From assembly GCA_947495075.1 (NCBI GenBank), contig CANLXH010000001.1, forward strand, positions 744,001-808,000: a stretch of DNA of 64,000 nucleotides, written 5' to 3'. Below the pieces are notes generated by a model. That model saw only the letters and a list, made by a program, of their open reading frames with translations. It did no database searches and was not told the origin of the DNA. The translations under genes and the position numbers were made by a program. Origin of the DNA: an uncultured Croceitalea sp. (lineage in GTDB: Bacteria > Bacteroidota > Bacteroidia > Flavobacteriales > Flavobacteriaceae). Positions 1-9,700 of this stretch are shown here, in pieces (the stretch's first letter is position 1; each line of letters starts with the position of its first letter).

Positions 1-1154
1 AGGTTTTAGAAGCGACAGGAGAATCATTTATAGCGAAAATAGGTGTTCAAGATGGTTCCATTGATTTAAACAATTTGACTTACTTCTACCAGCAAGGGAA
101 TACTGCAACCGGAATTACAAAAATGGGGAACTCGTTTTATGTTTCAAGCGGAACAGATGGAGTTATCGCAAAATATGATGGAGCTACTTTTTCAAAATCT
201 AACGAAATTGCTTTTGATGATTTACGCTCGGTAACTTCTGAAAACGGAAAACTAGCAGTTTTAGATGCTAGTACCGGAGTTACAATAATGGATGGAGAAT
301 TAAATGTAATATCAACTATAAATACTAGCACGAGTTTAGTTGAAGCTGCAAAGCGAACAATAGCTATTATGAATGGTAAGCTTATTGTAGCGGAAGGTGC
401 ACAAGGAGCTGGAGTATATAATTTAGATACTGGAACATTAGAAGAACGTTTAGCTATTCTTATAGATCCTGAAAATATTTCCCCTTCTGATAAAGTGACT
501 AATGCGGTATCTGTTAATGGTAATGCTACGTTGTTAGCAAATGGAGGAGCAGGTTTGGCTATTAAAGTAAAGAACCAATTAATAGACTTAATGGGTGTTG
601 TAGAACTAAATGGTTCTATCAACTATGTTATTTCTGATGGAGATTACATATTTGCCGCTTCTGGGAATTCCGGTTTGCAAATCATTAATAAGATTAGAAC
701 GGACGAAAGTACGGTTATTCCCGAGGGTAATTATCTTATCAAAGCAAGACATAGTGGTCGTGTAATAGGCTTGTCTAGTCTTTCTACAGCTGACGGAACT
801 AATATTTCGCAGGAAAGTAGAGATGGACAGGGAGATAATGAGCAATGGAATTTAGAAATTCTTGACTCTGGAGCTTATGTAATCCGATCGTTATATTCAG
901 ATAAGGTGGCTCAGAAATCGGAAACTTCAGGTACTGCCAATAATGTTCTACAATCAGAATATGTAGGAGATATTAGTCAGCAATGGGCTATAGAACCTGC
1001 CGCAGATGAGGGTTACTTTTATATAAGAAACCTAGATGATAATCAATACATGGATGTTTTTGGACGTAGAACTTCGGCTGGGACCAATATTATAACATGG
1101 CCATTCCATGGAAGAAATAATCAACAATGGCAACTAGAACTTATACCAGACTAA
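1..1154 (+). CDS. Secreted beta-propeller/ricin-type lectin protein (5' truncated)
   Basis: The reading frame is open from base 3 of the window, so the TTG at 75 is only an internal Leu and the true start lies outside. The first part visible here has short repeats of the type Y-V-S-S-G-x-D-G-V and A-A-S-G-N-S-G-L-Q-I, which suit LVIVD-like beta-propeller blades. The last roughly 145 residues look like a ricin-type beta-trefoil (CBM13-like) domain: NYLIKARHSGRVIG, then DNEQWNLE, SQQWAIEP and NQQWQLEL, i.e. three QxW-type repeats. This fold binds sugars in known families. The protein is probably secreted, but the signal peptide is not in the window. It converges on the methyltransferase with only 5 bp between stops. 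Ligand unknown. Confidence 0.75.
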   Translation, partial: VLEATGESFIAKIGVQDGSIDLNNLTYFYQQGNTATGITKMGNSFYVSSGTDGVIAKYDGATFSKSNEIAFDDLRSVTSENGKLAVLDASTGVTIMDGELNVISTINTSTSLVEAAKRTIAIMNGKLIVAEGAQGAGVYNLDTGTLEERLAILIDPENISPSDKVTNAVSVNGNATLLANGGAGLAIKVKNQLIDLMGVVELNGSINYVISDGDYIFAASGNSGLQIINKIRTDESTVIPEGNYLIKARHSGRVIGLSSLSTADGTNISQESRDGQGDNEQWNLEILDSGAYVIRSLYSDKVAQKSETSGTANNVLQSEYVGDISQQWAIEPAADEGYFYIRNLDDNQYMDVFGRRTSAGTNIITWPFHGRNNQQWQLELIPD

Positions 1155-1159
1155 AGAAT

Positions 1160-1762
1160 TCAGTCATTCTTTTTAAATATTCCAAACAATTCACTCCCTT
1201 GTCTTGGTGGAATAGAGTTATAACACTTTTCCAAAGTGATGACTTCTAAATATTTACAGAGGTAATTTAGATATAGTTCTTTATCTCCACCAAAAGGACG
1301 CTTTTCCATATCACCCGTTAAGGGAACATCAAACCAAACGCCAACTAGTTTGCCCTTTGATTTTAAAAGTGCGTTCATATGCTTTGCATAAGCAAAACGG
1401 TTTTCGTCAGTTGGCACAAAAGAGCAAAAAAAGGTTTGCTCCAAAATAAGGTCGTATTGGTTTTGATGGTTAAAAAAGTCCTCATGCAATAATTGCGATT
1501 TAGGAAATTCTGAATTACGTTTTGCAAAAGCTTCTAGTGGAATAGGTGAGATGTCCATAATAAAAACATTGGTAAAACCTTGTTGCCATAGGTATTCTGC
1601 CTCATAGGCATTACCAGCACCAGGGATTAGAATTTTAATGGTCTTATCTTCTAATTGGTCTATATAGGTCTTTAGTGGGGTAGAAGGATATCCAATATCC
1701 CAACCCGTACGTTTTTCTTGGTAACGTTGTGTCCAGTAATTGTCTTCTATTTTGCTATTCAT
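1160..1762 (-). CDS. TPMT-family SAM-dependent methyltransferase
   Basis: A 200-residue cytosolic protein resembling the thiopurine S-methyltransferase family. The N-terminal W-x-x-R-Y-x-E-x-x-T-G-W-D-I-G-Y-P motif is typical of TPMT/halide methyltransferase-like enzymes. The SAM-binding glycine loop is ILIPGAGNAYEAEYL, and a later acidic stretch LLHEDFFNH is followed by YDLILEQTFFCS, where the adenine-contacting aspartate is expected. The family methylates small thiols, selenols or halides; the substrate here cannot be read from sequence. It starts at an ATG 5 bp downstream of the amidohydrolase stop (1768), so it is probably the last gene of that transcript. No signal peptide. Confidence 0.85.
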   Translation of the reverse strand: MNSKIEDNYWTQRYQEKRTGWDIGYPSTPLKTYIDQLEDKTIKILIPGAGNAYEAEYLWQQGFTNVFIMDISPIPLEAFAKRNSEFPKSQLLHEDFFNHQNQYDLILEQTFFCSFVPTDENRFAYAKHMNALLKSKGKLVGVWFDVPLTGDMEKRPFGGDKELYLNYLCKYLEVITLEKCYNSIPPRQGSELFGIFKKND

Positions 1763-1767
1763 TTATG

Positions 1768-3027
1768 TTAAAGAATTATCCCATCTTTCATCACAAATTC
1801 AATTTCTCTCATTTTAGTAATATCCTTTATAGGATTTCCTTTCACTGCTATTATATCTGCTAAAAACCCTTTTTTAAGTTGCCCTAAATTTTCAAAATGT
1901 AAGAGCTGTGCGTTTACCAAAGTAGCAGCTTGCAGCGCAGCTATAGGTGAAATTCCGTATTCTACCATCAATTCCAATTCCCGGTAGTTTTCTCCATGTG
2001 CAAATACACCAACATCACCCCCAAAAATGATATCCACACCAGCTTCTAAAGCTAGCTGTATGGATTTTTTCTTTTTTGTAATTCGTTCTGGGTCGGGGTT
2101 AATGTTTGGTCGCCAACCTTTGTAGCGCTCAATGGCATGCCCAGCTGTAATTGTTGGGCAGAAGGCAACCCCTTTTTCTTTCATTAATTTAAAAACCTCC
2201 AATGTTCCGCCATCGCCATGCTCAATAGTTTCTACTCCAGCTAAAATAGCCCTTCGCATTCCTTCTGGCGTGCTGGCATGCGCCACCACATACCGCCCTG
2301 CACTTTTTGCTGTTGCAACCATAACATTTAGTTCTTCTTGCAAAAATGTGGGGTTTGAGGGTTCACCTTTTCCCCAGCGGTAATCCGCATATACTTTTAT
2401 AAAACTGGCACCATTGCCCAATTGCCTACGAACGGCTTTAATGGCATCGTCAATACCGCTTACAGGTTCTGCCCCTAAAGGAACGGTTACACCATCATGG
2501 AACCCTTTTGGACCATACGCTCCAGTAGCAACTATAGCTGGTCCTGCAACTTTTAAACGAGGACCGGGAATAATACCATCATCAATGGTTTTCTTTAAAT
2601 ACACATCCGTATAACCTGCACCTTCCGCGCCCAAATCGCGCATACTGGTTATGCCTGCCAATAAAGAAGCTTTGGCAGCAACGCTTCCGCGAATTGCCCT
2701 TTCTACAGGTGATTCTTTTAAAACCTGGTCGTTCCATTCAGTTTCATTGTATGGATGTAATAATAGATGGGAATGCCCTTCAATTAAGCCTGGCATCAAG
2801 GTCATTCCTTTTAAATCAATTTTTGCGGCCTCGTTTGGCACTCTAAACTTTGATGCTTCACCGGCATATTCAATTTGATTGTCGACAACATAGATCACCC
2901 AATTTTCATGCATTTCCATTCCGTCAAAAACACGGTCTGGGACCAATAAAGTTTGCGCTTGAGTTAGCTTTATACTAAAAACAAGTGCTATAAAAAACAG
3001 TAGTTGTACCTTCTTATTTTGAAGCAT
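1768..3027 (-). CDS. Exported amidohydrolase (imidazolonepropionase/prolidase-like)
   Basis: A metal-dependent amidohydrolase of about 419 residues. I place the start at ATG 3027, six codons inside the longest frame, which opens with TTG at 3045. This ATG gives a compact signal peptide (KK then LLFFIALVFSIKLTQAQ) and a short overlap with the upstream gene's stop. Metal ligands visible: H85-S-H87 in GLIEGHSH, a candidate bridging lysine in FIKVYADY, histidines in VVAHAS and TIEHGDGG, and a terminal aspartate in IIFGGDVGVF. The C-terminal LKKGFLADIIAVKGNP is the usual beta-sandwich closure. The nearest families act as Xaa-Pro dipeptidases or cyclic imidodipeptidases, but the substrate is not proven. 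Third of three adjacent paralogues. Confidence 0.85.
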   Translation of the reverse strand: MLQNKKVQLLFFIALVFSIKLTQAQTLLVPDRVFDGMEMHENWVIYVVDNQIEYAGEASKFRVPNEAAKIDLKGMTLMPGLIEGHSHLLLHPYNETEWNDQVLKESPVERAIRGSVAAKASLLAGITSMRDLGAEGAGYTDVYLKKTIDDGIIPGPRLKVAGPAIVATGAYGPKGFHDGVTVPLGAEPVSGIDDAIKAVRRQLGNGASFIKVYADYRWGKGEPSNPTFLQEELNVMVATAKSAGRYVVAHASTPEGMRRAILAGVETIEHGDGGTLEVFKLMKEKGVAFCPTITAGHAIERYKGWRPNINPDPERITKKKKSIQLALEAGVDIIFGGDVGVFAHGENYRELELMVEYGISPIAALQAATLVNAQLLHFENLGQLKKGFLADIIAVKGNPIKDITKMREIEFVMKDGIIL

Positions 3028-4384
3028 TTTCGGCAATTTTTGCAAGACGTTCGTCTATTTCAGTTTTGGTAATCAACTGTCCTTTTAGGATAACAGCTTG
3101 TATGGTTTTAAGTGCATTTATATTTTCTAAAGGATTAGCTTCTAATAACACCAAATCTGCCACCAGTCCTTCTTTTACTTGTCCAAAAGCACCTTCCATT
3201 TCAAAGAAACTAGCTGGATTTAAGGTTCCAGACTTTATAATTTCTGCATTGGTCATTCCTGCGTTTTGCATACCATCAATTTCGTGATGAATAGAGAACC
3301 CTGGGACGTTAAAAAGTTGTGGTGCATCGGAACCTAATAGAATACCGTGACCGTTTTTGTTTAGAGCAGCGAGCAATTGTTTTCGAATAGCATCAAATTG
3401 TTGCCATTGTGCTACAGTAAAGTCTTCTTCTGCCATATATCTTTCTTTAACCGCTTTCCAGTTATCTAAAGTAGTCGTTGGCATATATTTCATTTCTGGC
3501 TGTTTCAGTAATTCATCTGCAGTTATAGGAGCAAACCAACGCTCAAAAAGGCTTTGAGTAGGTACTATCCAAACCTTATTTTCCTTGGACAGCGTAACTA
3601 GTTCGTCTATATTATTGGTGTCTGTCATTGGTGTAAAGGCATAACCAAAAAAACCGTTGGTTGTTGGGTCTACATTTTCAGATTCTGGAACCAAGCCCTC
3701 TAAAAACCCATCGATATGGTCAATAGAAGCGTATTTGCTTTTTAATGCATGGCGAATACCTACATCTACAGGAACATGACCTGCAAAGGGAATTCCAACC
3801 TCATTGGCAGTAACTACCACTTGGTCAAAAACAGCACGTTGGATTCCAGGATGAATCTTTAAAAAATCGAACCCCGCTTCTTTATATGCAGTTACTTTTG
3901 CAATAGCTTCTTCTTTTGTAGTTACAGAGTTACCGTTTAAGGATGGGCTAGCCGTAAATACTCTAGGTCCAAGTACTTTTCCCGATGCGATATCTTCTCT
4001 AAGGGTAATATGATCTTCATGCCCCAGCATTCCTCTTATGGTTGTAATTCCGTTGGATAGATATAAAAAAAGTACTTCCTCTAAACGTTCTTTTGATGTA
4101 TTTGGTTGTGGAATATGCGCATGCATTTCCGCAAGACCAGGCATTACATATCCATTTTTACCATCAATTATGTTTTTGTATTGTTCTGCATTTTCAATTT
4201 CGGTACCAATAGTTTGAATTTTAGAAGAGTCAATAACTACTTGTTGGTTTTTAATTACCGTTCCATTTGTCACATCAATGATATGTACATTAGAAATTAG
4301 AGTAGCAGTTTTACTTATTTTTTGCTGTGATTGTCCACAGGAACAAAGTGTAAGAATAAAGCTTAGAAGTGCTAGTTTTTTCAT
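3014..4384 (-). CDS. Amidohydrolase lipoprotein
   Basis: A 456-residue amidohydrolase with a lipoprotein signal: MKKLALLSFILTLCSC puts the lipobox cysteine at C16, so it is probably anchored to the outer or inner membrane. Active-site features in order: H88-A-H90 in GLAEMHAH, lysine in FDFLKIHPG, histidines in FAGHVPVD and SIDHIDGF, and the aspartate in ILLGSDAPQ. The ending VKEGLVADLVLLEANPLENI is standard for the imidazolonepropionase-like group. It overlaps the next gene by 14 bp if that gene starts at 3027, and its own ATG lies 6 bp after the upstream paralogue's stop, so the three are co-translated. Likely a peptide or cyclic-amide hydrolase; exact substrate unknown. Confidence 0.87.
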   Translation of the reverse strand: MKKLALLSFILTLCSCGQSQQKISKTATLISNVHIIDVTNGTVIKNQQVVIDSSKIQTIGTEIENAEQYKNIIDGKNGYVMPGLAEMHAHIPQPNTSKERLEEVLFLYLSNGITTIRGMLGHEDHITLREDIASGKVLGPRVFTASPSLNGNSVTTKEEAIAKVTAYKEAGFDFLKIHPGIQRAVFDQVVVTANEVGIPFAGHVPVDVGIRHALKSKYASIDHIDGFLEGLVPESENVDPTTNGFFGYAFTPMTDTNNIDELVTLSKENKVWIVPTQSLFERWFAPITADELLKQPEMKYMPTTTLDNWKAVKERYMAEEDFTVAQWQQFDAIRKQLLAALNKNGHGILLGSDAPQLFNVPGFSIHHEIDGMQNAGMTNAEIIKSGTLNPASFFEMEGAFGQVKEGLVADLVLLEANPLENINALKTIQAVILKGQLITKTEIDERLAKIAENASK

Positions 4385-4390
4385 GACGAT

Positions 4391-5803
4391 TTAATTGTTG
4401 TTTGCAGCCGAAGCCAAGAGTGCGTTTAAATTTTCTTTATCTAAAACCTGATTGCCTTTAATCACATAAGCAATGTTTTGGGTCTGTTTAATATCTTCTA
4501 TAGGGTTTTTGTTTAAAAGAACGATGTCCGCAACATTGCCCTCTATCAATCTGCCATAATCAGTATCTTTCTGTAAAAATTGAGACCCTTTATAGGCAGA
4601 ATTCTGTAAGGCTTGCAATGGAGAAATACCAACTTCAACCATGACCTCCAATTCTTTATGTAAAGAAATACCTGGATACGTGTAGGAGTTAAAAGCTCCA
4701 CTATCTGAACCTGCTAAAAGTGAAACCCCGGCATCTGACATAGTTTTGGCGAGTTCACCAAAAAAAGTATCCAATTCCTTACGGTTCTGAATTGTCTCAG
4801 GAGAAGAATTTTTCACTCTGTTGATTCTACCTTCATAGGTTTTTATAATACCACTGCCCATATATTTTAAGTATTCATCATTGCTGTGATTTACTTCATC
4901 CAAATAGCTCAACACTTTTCCAATATGTAGGGTAGGAATGGAATACACTTGTTTTTCTTTCATTGTTGAGAAAATATTTGCTGCTACAGATGTATCATAA
5001 GAGTTCTGTAACACAGGCATAGCTTGCCAAAAACCAATTTCTTTTTTACGTAGTTGTTCAGTAATCTGTACTTCTTGGCTAGAACAGCCTTTCATGATAT
5101 AATATAGGTGCTCTACACCATCTATGCCAGCATTAAAGGCATCATTTAGCTCAACAGTAAAAGGCATATGACCAGAAGTAATAATTCCTCTTTTTTCGGC
5201 TTCGACAATAGTATTTAAATATGCTTCCGCGCTAATGCGACTGTCATAGAGTTTTACATAGTCTGTTGGGATGCGTTGTAAAGAATCTAATGCTTTGGCG
5301 ATATCTTTTTTGTTTTCTACAACCAAAGAACCTGCCCAAGTGGCTTTAGGACCATCTAGTTTTGGACCTGATGTAAAAATTGTTGGTCCTAAGAGCTCTT
5401 CTTTTTCTATAGCATTTTTCCAATGTATTACCTGGGGTGTTAAATCGCCACCGGCATCACGCACGGTAGTAATTCCATTTGCTATAAAAAGTTTTAGCAA
5501 ATTTTTATTTGCAGCGATTAAAGAATCTCCACCCCTAAAATGCACGTGATTGTCCCAAAAACCAGGTACGGCGAATTTACCTTTAGCATTAATAATAATA
5601 TCTGCTTTGTAATAGGCATTTCCTTCTCCTTTTGTAATGATTTTGGTTATGCGACCATCCGTAATAAAGACATCTTTTTTTTCAATTTCACCTGTTGCAA
5701 TATCAATCAGGTTCACATTTTTTATAATGATATCGGATTTATCTGGTAAAGGAGGACAACCCCATAAAAAGAGACATCCAAATAGTACTAAAAATAGTCG
5801 CAT
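4391..5803 (-). CDS. Amidohydrolase lipoprotein
   Basis: A 470-residue amidohydrolase with lipobox LWGC (C16). Metal-site residues are H86-V-H88 in GFWDNHVHF, a lysine in TDYVKLYDS, histidines in TSGHMPF and GVEHLYY, and aspartate in LLAGSDSGAF. The C-terminal segment LIEGNVADIVLLNKNPIEDI matches the other two paralogues downstream. The middle third differs clearly from them, which suggests divergent substrates rather than a recent duplication. It is the first of the three tandem exported amidohydrolases and is separated by 32 bp from the CDP-alcohol transferase upstream, so it probably shares that transcript. Function beyond amide or lactam hydrolysis is inference. Confidence 0.87.
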   Translation of the reverse strand: MRLFLVLFGCLFLWGCPPLPDKSDIIIKNVNLIDIATGEIEKKDVFITDGRITKIITKGEGNAYYKADIIINAKGKFAVPGFWDNHVHFRGGDSLIAANKNLLKLFIANGITTVRDAGGDLTPQVIHWKNAIEKEELLGPTIFTSGPKLDGPKATWAGSLVVENKKDIAKALDSLQRIPTDYVKLYDSRISAEAYLNTIVEAEKRGIITSGHMPFTVELNDAFNAGIDGVEHLYYIMKGCSSQEVQITEQLRKKEIGFWQAMPVLQNSYDTSVAANIFSTMKEKQVYSIPTLHIGKVLSYLDEVNHSNDEYLKYMGSGIIKTYEGRINRVKNSSPETIQNRKELDTFFGELAKTMSDAGVSLLAGSDSGAFNSYTYPGISLHKELEVMVEVGISPLQALQNSAYKGSQFLQKDTDYGRLIEGNVADIVLLNKNPIEDIKQTQNIAYVIKGNQVLDKENLNALLASAANNN

Positions 5804-5835
5804 TGGTTAAAAATAAGTTTTATCCAAGGTAATAA

Positions 5836-6603
5836 TTATCGATTTATAATCCGGCGTATGGAGATAAAAACGAAGATTAGAACAGAATATCCAATAAAAA
5901 ACGGAATAATGTATTCTTTGAATCCTAAGGCGAGCATTAAACCAATTAGTAATAGTTGAAAACCCAAACCAAAAGCAGAAACAGCCGTCATAAACCAATT
6001 TGGAAGTTTATTCCCTAAAACAGCATTTTTGTCCAGTCGATATATAATTTTATCAAATAGACCGTATAGTATGCTATACAAAGTAAATAGAATATTTACA
6101 TTTCGTTGTTTTTCCCCAGCCATTGCAATTGGACATTCATTTTCAAAAACTCTACTGGTAGTATCTCCATTATACTTATTTCTTAAAATAACATAGTAGT
6201 AGTTATACAAAGTACCTTGTAATTGTATGCTAAAAAAAGCTAGAAATGTATATATAAGAGAACCATTAGTCACGTACCAAATAGTAATTAAAATGAAAAG
6301 ATTTAGAATGATATCAGAAACAGAATCTAAATACCTACCTGTGTAAGAAGGTGTGTTTTTTAAACGTGCAAGTTCTCCATCTGCAGCATCTAATATAGAT
6401 TTAAGCACTAAAAAAAATACTGTTGCCCAGTAATATTGATGTAGAATACAATAAATAGCTATGCAACCTGAAACTAAGAAAGCTAGCGTTACATGAATAG
6501 GCGTGAAAGAGGTATTTTTAAGGGATTTTGCAATTGCTATTGCTATTGGTCTACCGTAATCCGAAAGGTCTAAAAACTGGTTCTCTTTAGGTAATTTTGA
6601 CAT
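5836..6603 (-). CDS. CDP-alcohol phosphatidyltransferase family protein
   Basis: A polytopic membrane enzyme of 255 residues. The complete family signature D-x2-D-G-x2-A-R-x8-G-x3-D-x3-D is present: D72, D75, G76, A79, R80, G89, D93, D97. Enzymes of this family move a phosphatidyl or similar phosphoalcohol group from a CDP-activated donor to an alcohol such as inositol, glycerol phosphate, serine or choline, in the cytoplasmic membrane. About six hydrophobic segments follow, ending in a basic tail. The acceptor alcohol cannot be told from sequence. It precedes the amidohydrolase trio by 32 bp, a functional mismatch that may only reflect shared transcription. Confidence 0.88.
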   Translation of the reverse strand: MSKLPKENQFLDLSDYGRPIAIAIAKSLKNTSFTPIHVTLAFLVSGCIAIYCILHQYYWATVFFLVLKSILDAADGELARLKNTPSYTGRYLDSVSDIILNLFILITIWYVTNGSLIYTFLAFFSIQLQGTLYNYYYVILRNKYNGDTTSRVFENECPIAMAGEKQRNVNILFTLYSILYGLFDKIIYRLDKNAVLGNKLPNWFMTAVSAFGLGFQLLLIGLMLALGFKEYIIPFFIGYSVLIFVFISIRRIINR

Positions 6604-6708
6604 TTAAACTACTGAAGAAGCAATACAATAACGGGAACACGCTGGCTTGTATTATTCCTGAAGCTAACACGAAATTACTATTAAATTCAGCAATTTTATA
6701 TAATGTAA

Positions 6709-6741
6709 TACTGGTTTTATGTTTTTAGCATAAAACCAGTA
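6709..6741 (-). terminator. 13-bp perfect hairpin after the propeller-amidohydrolase gene
   Basis: Arms 6709-6721 and 6729-6741 are exact inverted repeats (tactggttttatg and its complement) around a 7-nt loop. The hairpin lies 18 bp beyond the stop of the large amidohydrolase gene on the minus strand. The uridine tract is weak, so termination is likely but not certain. Confidence 0.55.
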
Positions 6742-6759
6742 TTCAATCATTTTTCTTTC

Positions 6760-9700
6760 TTATTGATGTCCAAGCTCACATCCACACCCAGGTATCGTAA
6801 AGCTTTTTGAAGTTTCATGCCACGGAAAAGCTTGGTTGTATTTATTATTTTCCCACCAAAATTTGCCACGATTTTCTTTGGTATTACCAATCTCGTTCAT
6901 GGTATTAGTATCAAAAAGCCGACCGTTTACCATGGTATATTTTACGGTTTCAGTATTCTTTATATCTTCTAACGGATTCTTATCTAAAACAATCAAATCA
7001 GCCAGTTTACCAACCTTTAATGAGCCAATTTCATCACCCGCACCTATATATTCAGCTCCATTTAATGTTGCTGCTCTTAAGGCTTGCATATTTGTCATCC
7101 CTCCTTGATGTAACAACCAAAGTTCCCAATGTGCTCCAAGACCTTGCAACTGCCCGTGAGCTCCAAGATTTACTTTAACACCATTATTGGTTAATTTCGT
7201 CGCATCCTTGGAAACCATAATATGTCCGTTTTCATATTCTTCATCTGGGACCATAGTTCTGCGTCGAGAGCGTGCATCCACTAAACCTCTTGGTGTGTAT
7301 TTTAAAAGTTTCTCATTTTCCCAAACATTATCTTTTTGATAGAACCAGTATTCACCATTAAGTCCACCATAATTAACAATGAGTGTTGGGGTATATCCTG
7401 ATTTACTATTTTTCCAAAGCTCAATAACATCTTTATAGACTGGTGCAACAGGGATATTGTGCTCAACTCCTGTATGACCATCCATCAACATAGTCATATT
7501 ATGATAAAAAGTGGAACCGCCTTCTGGAACCACATTAATACCCAATTCGCGTGCAGCTTGCATTACTTGTTGACGTTGATTTCGGCGAGGTTGGTTATAA
7601 CTCTTAACAGATTTTGCACCGTAAGCTTTTGTTCTTCGGATAGAAGAACGCGCGTCATCCAAATTATTAATTACGGCCTTAAAATCCCCATCTGCTCCAT
7701 AAAGTATAATCCCAGTAGAGTAGAGGCGCGGTCCAATCATATCTCCAGTTTTAATTAATTCGGACATGGCAAAAATAGATTCCGAATTTGCGGATGGATC
7801 ATGTGAAGTAGTTACACCAAAAGCTAAATTGGCATATAATTGCCAATGCTTTTGAGTGGTTAAACCATACCTAAATCCGCCAACGTGTGCGTGTGCATCT
7901 ACAATACCTGGCATAATTGTTTTTCCAGAAACATCAAAGACTTTTGCATTCTCAGGAACAGAGATTTCCGATGATTTTCCAAGCTGTTCAATTCGGTTTT
8001 TATTGATGATTATAGTTCCATTTTCAATGACTTCATCACCTTCCATTGTTATGATTCTTGCATTTGTAAACGCTATTTTACCAGAAGGTTTATGTTGTTT
8101 TAATTGAAGTCCAACTTTTATTCCAGTAGAATCCGGTTTTGCCACTTTTTCTGGAGAACCTGGTAAAAAAGTATAGCGATCTTTAATATTATTGGAAAAA
8201 TACTCATCTCCCAAGGTCCACATAATTTTCTGGCTGTCTTTTGACCAATGTAAGTTGATACCAGCATCCTTGGCTATTTGAGAAACAGGTACGGATTTAG
8301 AGTTATTGTCTAAATCAATGGCTTTACCAGTCATTGCTAAAGGTGCAATATAGGCCTTGTGTAAATTGGTAAAAGCTATCCAATCGTTATCGGGACTGGG
8401 AACTAATCTATTGGCATATTTTGATTTAACATGCGTACGTTCCTCTTTTCCGTTGAGGTCTACCGATTTTAAACTTTTGGTCAGATTTCCAAAATAAGTA
8501 CCTCCAGTTTGGTAGAATATTCGCTTTCCATCTTTTGTAAATGTTGGGTATTCTCCTTCTTCAGAAACCCATTTCTGATTGCTGCCATTTGTATTGATGG
8601 TATAAATACCAGTTTTCTTGGTAAAAGTTCTTCCCTGGTCATTATTACCTCTTTCCTTTCTGTAAGCAATGAGCTTGGCGGAAGGACTAAAACTTGGTGT
8701 GCGGTAAATTCCTTTTTCCGTAGTTAATTTGGTTGATGAACCGCCAGTAGCTGGCATCCTGTGAACGGCACCAAGGTTTTCATCATTCCATGTAACAAAA
8801 ACCAATTCTTTGCCATCAGGAGAGAAAGCAGGTTCTGATTCAAAATCTGTATTGTTAGTTAAACGTTTTGGTTTGCCATTGGGTAGTTTCTTACTCCATA
8901 AATGCCCAACTGCTGTAAACACCATAGTTTTTCCATCGGGAGAAGTAACCGTATGACGAATAACTTTAGCATCAAAATTTTCAGGTGCTACTGGTGAATT
9001 AAAGTGAACGCGTTCTGCAATTTTAATATCATTTTCAACCTGAAAGGGAATGTTGCTAAGCTCTAGGGAATTAACATCAATTTTATGGATTTTACCAGCG
9101 CTCCAGAATACAATAGCTTTATCATCTGGTGTCCAATTGAAATTTGGATACACGCCAAAAATTGCCCAAGCTTCTTGTTGATCTTTGCTTAGGCCATCAA
9201 AAATCGGCCATTCTTCACCAGTTTTTAAATCATGTAAGAACAGAACAGATTTGGTTCGGATACGTTTAACAAAGGCAAGTTTTGTCCCATCGCGCGAAAG
9301 CTGAGGTCTTATAGCACCGCCTGGCCCGCCAGTAATAGTTATAGTTTTTCCAGTTTCAAAATCATAACGTTTAATCACATAGATTTGACTGTTAGGATCC
9401 ATATTGTATTGAAAGTAGCCTCCCGGGTATACATCTTCACTATAATACACATACTTTCCATCTGGGGAAACACAAGGTTCACCAAGATTTTGTTGGTCAT
9501 TCTTTCGCTTGGTTAATTGCAAACCGGAACCACCCGTAATATGGTACTGCCATAGTTCTCCGGCCCCTAATGAACGCTGCGATGTAAAATGTTTACGCCC
9601 AATTAAGTAATTCCCATCTGGCGTCCAATAAGCGTTGTTTAATAAACGAAAACTTTCTTTTGAGATTTGTTTGGCATCGCTACCATCACTTTTCATTACC

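Noticed and set aside
137-622. Opposite-strand open frames inside the lectin gene and most other genes
   Set aside because: They are antisense shadows with no recognisable domains, and their starts fit no operon; the sense frames carry clear family motifs.
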